A stretch of 20,661 nt of DNA from positions 1-20,661 of IMG/VR virus record IMGVR_UViG_3300032220_000603; one strand, written 5' to 3'. The notes under the pieces are model-generated. The model searched no databases. It had not been told where the DNA came from and saw nothing but the letters and a program-made list of their open reading frames with translations. This document shows positions 19,989 to 20,661 of the stretch, piece after piece. The stretch comes from a virus. Position 1 is the first letter of the stretch. Each line of letters begins with the position of its first letter. The translations under genes and the position numbers were made by a program.

Positions 19989-20315
19989 ATGCTCTCTACA
20001 CAATACCGTCTTCGTCTTGAAGCAATTTGTGAGCGAATTGCTAAACATGAAGAGGTAAGTTTAGAAGATATGATTTGGGCAGAGAAACTTGCAAAAGCAA
20101 ATCGCTCTGCTGCTACCATGCTCCGTCAAGCAAGAAGGACTGCAGAGAATCCTAACATGCGTGAAGGAGATATGGATGATTTTTTGAACCAACTTGATAT
20201 TGGTGGAACTGGTTTAGACCGTTTCGGCAAACGTGGTTTTGATAGTGTAGATGATATGGTTGACTGGTGGACCGAAGATAGAGATAAACCAGATGACTGG
20301 AGGCAGAGAGATTGA
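19989..20315 (+). CDS. 108-aa conserved-looking hypothetical protein
   Basis: The protein has 108 residues with a clear ribosome binding site (TGGAGA) 5 bases before the ATG. The front two thirds is helical (YRLRLEAICERIAKHEEVS, then DMIWAEKLAKANRSAATMLRQARR), which could form a small helical bundle. An acidic C-terminus follows (DSVDDMVDWWTEDRDKPDDW). There are no catalytic, membrane or metal-binding motifs. The combination resembles small cyanophage proteins annotated only as hypothetical. Its TGA overlaps the TTG start of the next gene, so the two are likely made together. Confidence 0.8.
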   Translation: MLSTQYRLRLEAICERIAKHEEVSLEDMIWAEKLAKANRSAATMLRQARRTAENPNMREGDMDDFLNQLDIGGTGLDRFGKRGFDSVDDMVDWWTEDRDKPDDWRQRD

Positions 20316-20518
20316 AATACGAGGAGTTTATTCATAAGGGCACAGAATTCTATATGGAAATGGTGCGTCTTGTTGATATTAAACTCAAGTATCGTTTAGA
20401 ACTGACCGATGCTGAGAAAGAAATAAAGGATCACATTATGGAGTTTCAACATCAGGTTAAACTTAATGAGTTAAGAGATAAGTTTGAGAAATGTTTAGAT
20501 CTTGACAACCAGACCTAG
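20312..20518 (+). CDS. 68-aa helical protein starting at TTG
   Basis: The start is taken as TTG 20312, giving 68 residues beginning MKYEEFIHKGTEFYMEMVRL. A strong Shine-Dalgarno sequence (GGAGG at 20299-20303) is 8 bases upstream, which favours this start over the later ATG 20354. The TTG overlaps the preceding stop (TTGA). The protein is almost entirely charged helix (KLKYRLELTDAEKEIKDHIM, then FQHQVKLNELRDKFEKCLDL), compatible with a short coiled coil. No function is recognised. Confidence 0.72.
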   Translation: MKYEEFIHKGTEFYMEMVRLVDIKLKYRLELTDAEKEIKDHIMEFQHQVKLNELRDKFEKCLDLDNQT

Positions 20519-20530
20519 ATACTCTATAAT
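20502..20530 (+). promoter_or_regulatory. consensus sigma-70 promoter
   Basis: A perfect TTGACA (20502-20507), a 17-base gap and a perfect TATAAT (20525-20530) lie 22 bases before ATG 20553. The layout is the same as the promoter at 61-89. Confidence 0.9.
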
Positions 20531-20552
20531 ACACCCAAATACACCCATTATT

Positions 20553-20661
20553 ATGGACTACAAACCCTATAGTATGGAATGGAGTCGGCGGCGGTATCTT
20601 GCCGAAGCAATCCAACAATACTTTGATACTGATGCGTCTCTGGATGTTGTCTTGGACGATA
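20553..20661 (+). CDS. partial small protein gene, runs off the window
   Basis: The frame opens at ATG 20553 and is still open at the window end after 36 codons. The product begins MDYKPYSMEWSRRRYLAEAI and continues QQYFDTDASLDVVLDD. The PYS-EW-R-RYL-EAI opening resembles a short early protein widespread in T4-like cyanophages, as I recall it. It lies behind a perfect sigma-70 promoter, so early expression is likely. The function is unknown and the C-terminus is not visible. Confidence 0.75.
   Translation, partial: MDYKPYSMEWSRRRYLAEAIQQYFDTDASLDVVLDD

Overview
The window looks like a stretch of a marine T4-like cyanophage genome (a Synechococcus or Prochlorococcus myovirus). The evidence is phage-style gene packing with 4-8 base overlaps, very long tail-fibre genes with a self-chaperoning S74 end, tRNA genes, T4-type late promoter motifs of the NATAAATA form, several Fe(II)/2-oxoglutarate oxygenase genes, and an intron of the cyanobacterial tRNA-Leu type. 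All genes are on the + strand. No replication, capsid or photosynthesis marker is visible, so the assignment rests on gene style and context.

Bases 1-1801 are an accessory region: a small conserved-looking gene behind a consensus sigma-70 promoter, a Phd/YefM-like orphan antitoxin gene, and three tRNA-like genes. The third tRNA gene is split by a 199-base group I intron that closely resembles the intron of cyanobacterial tRNA-Leu(UAA). An AT-rich HNH homing endonuclease gene follows it directly. Bases 1824-2129 encode a small acidic protein.

Bases 2166-17277 are a host-interaction block. It starts with a giant tail fibre carrying an S74 chaperone domain, then a terminator overlapping a consensus promoter. 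Next comes a run of eight overlapping genes: a 2OG oxygenase, a glycine-rich gp38-like adhesin, an unknown protein X1, methyltransferase MT1, two aspartyl/asparaginyl-hydroxylase-like proteins, a prolyl-4-hydroxylase-like protein, and a second unknown protein X2 related to X1. Methyltransferase MT2, related to MT1, and a second fibre protein follow. In total, four candidate dioxygenases, two methyltransferases and two X proteins lie between structural adhesion genes. The duplicated X-MT pair brackets the three tandem hydroxylases. My inference is a fibre/adhesin-modifying cassette, or a small-molecule/peptide-modifying pathway; this is the most unusual system here.

Bases 17278-20661 return to early-type genes. 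A strong terminator and an extended -10 promoter precede an SF2 helicase gene, which is closely followed by a PD-(D/E)XK-like nuclease gene. A string of small conserved-looking hypothetical genes comes next. A last perfect sigma-70 promoter drives a gene that runs off the end of the window.
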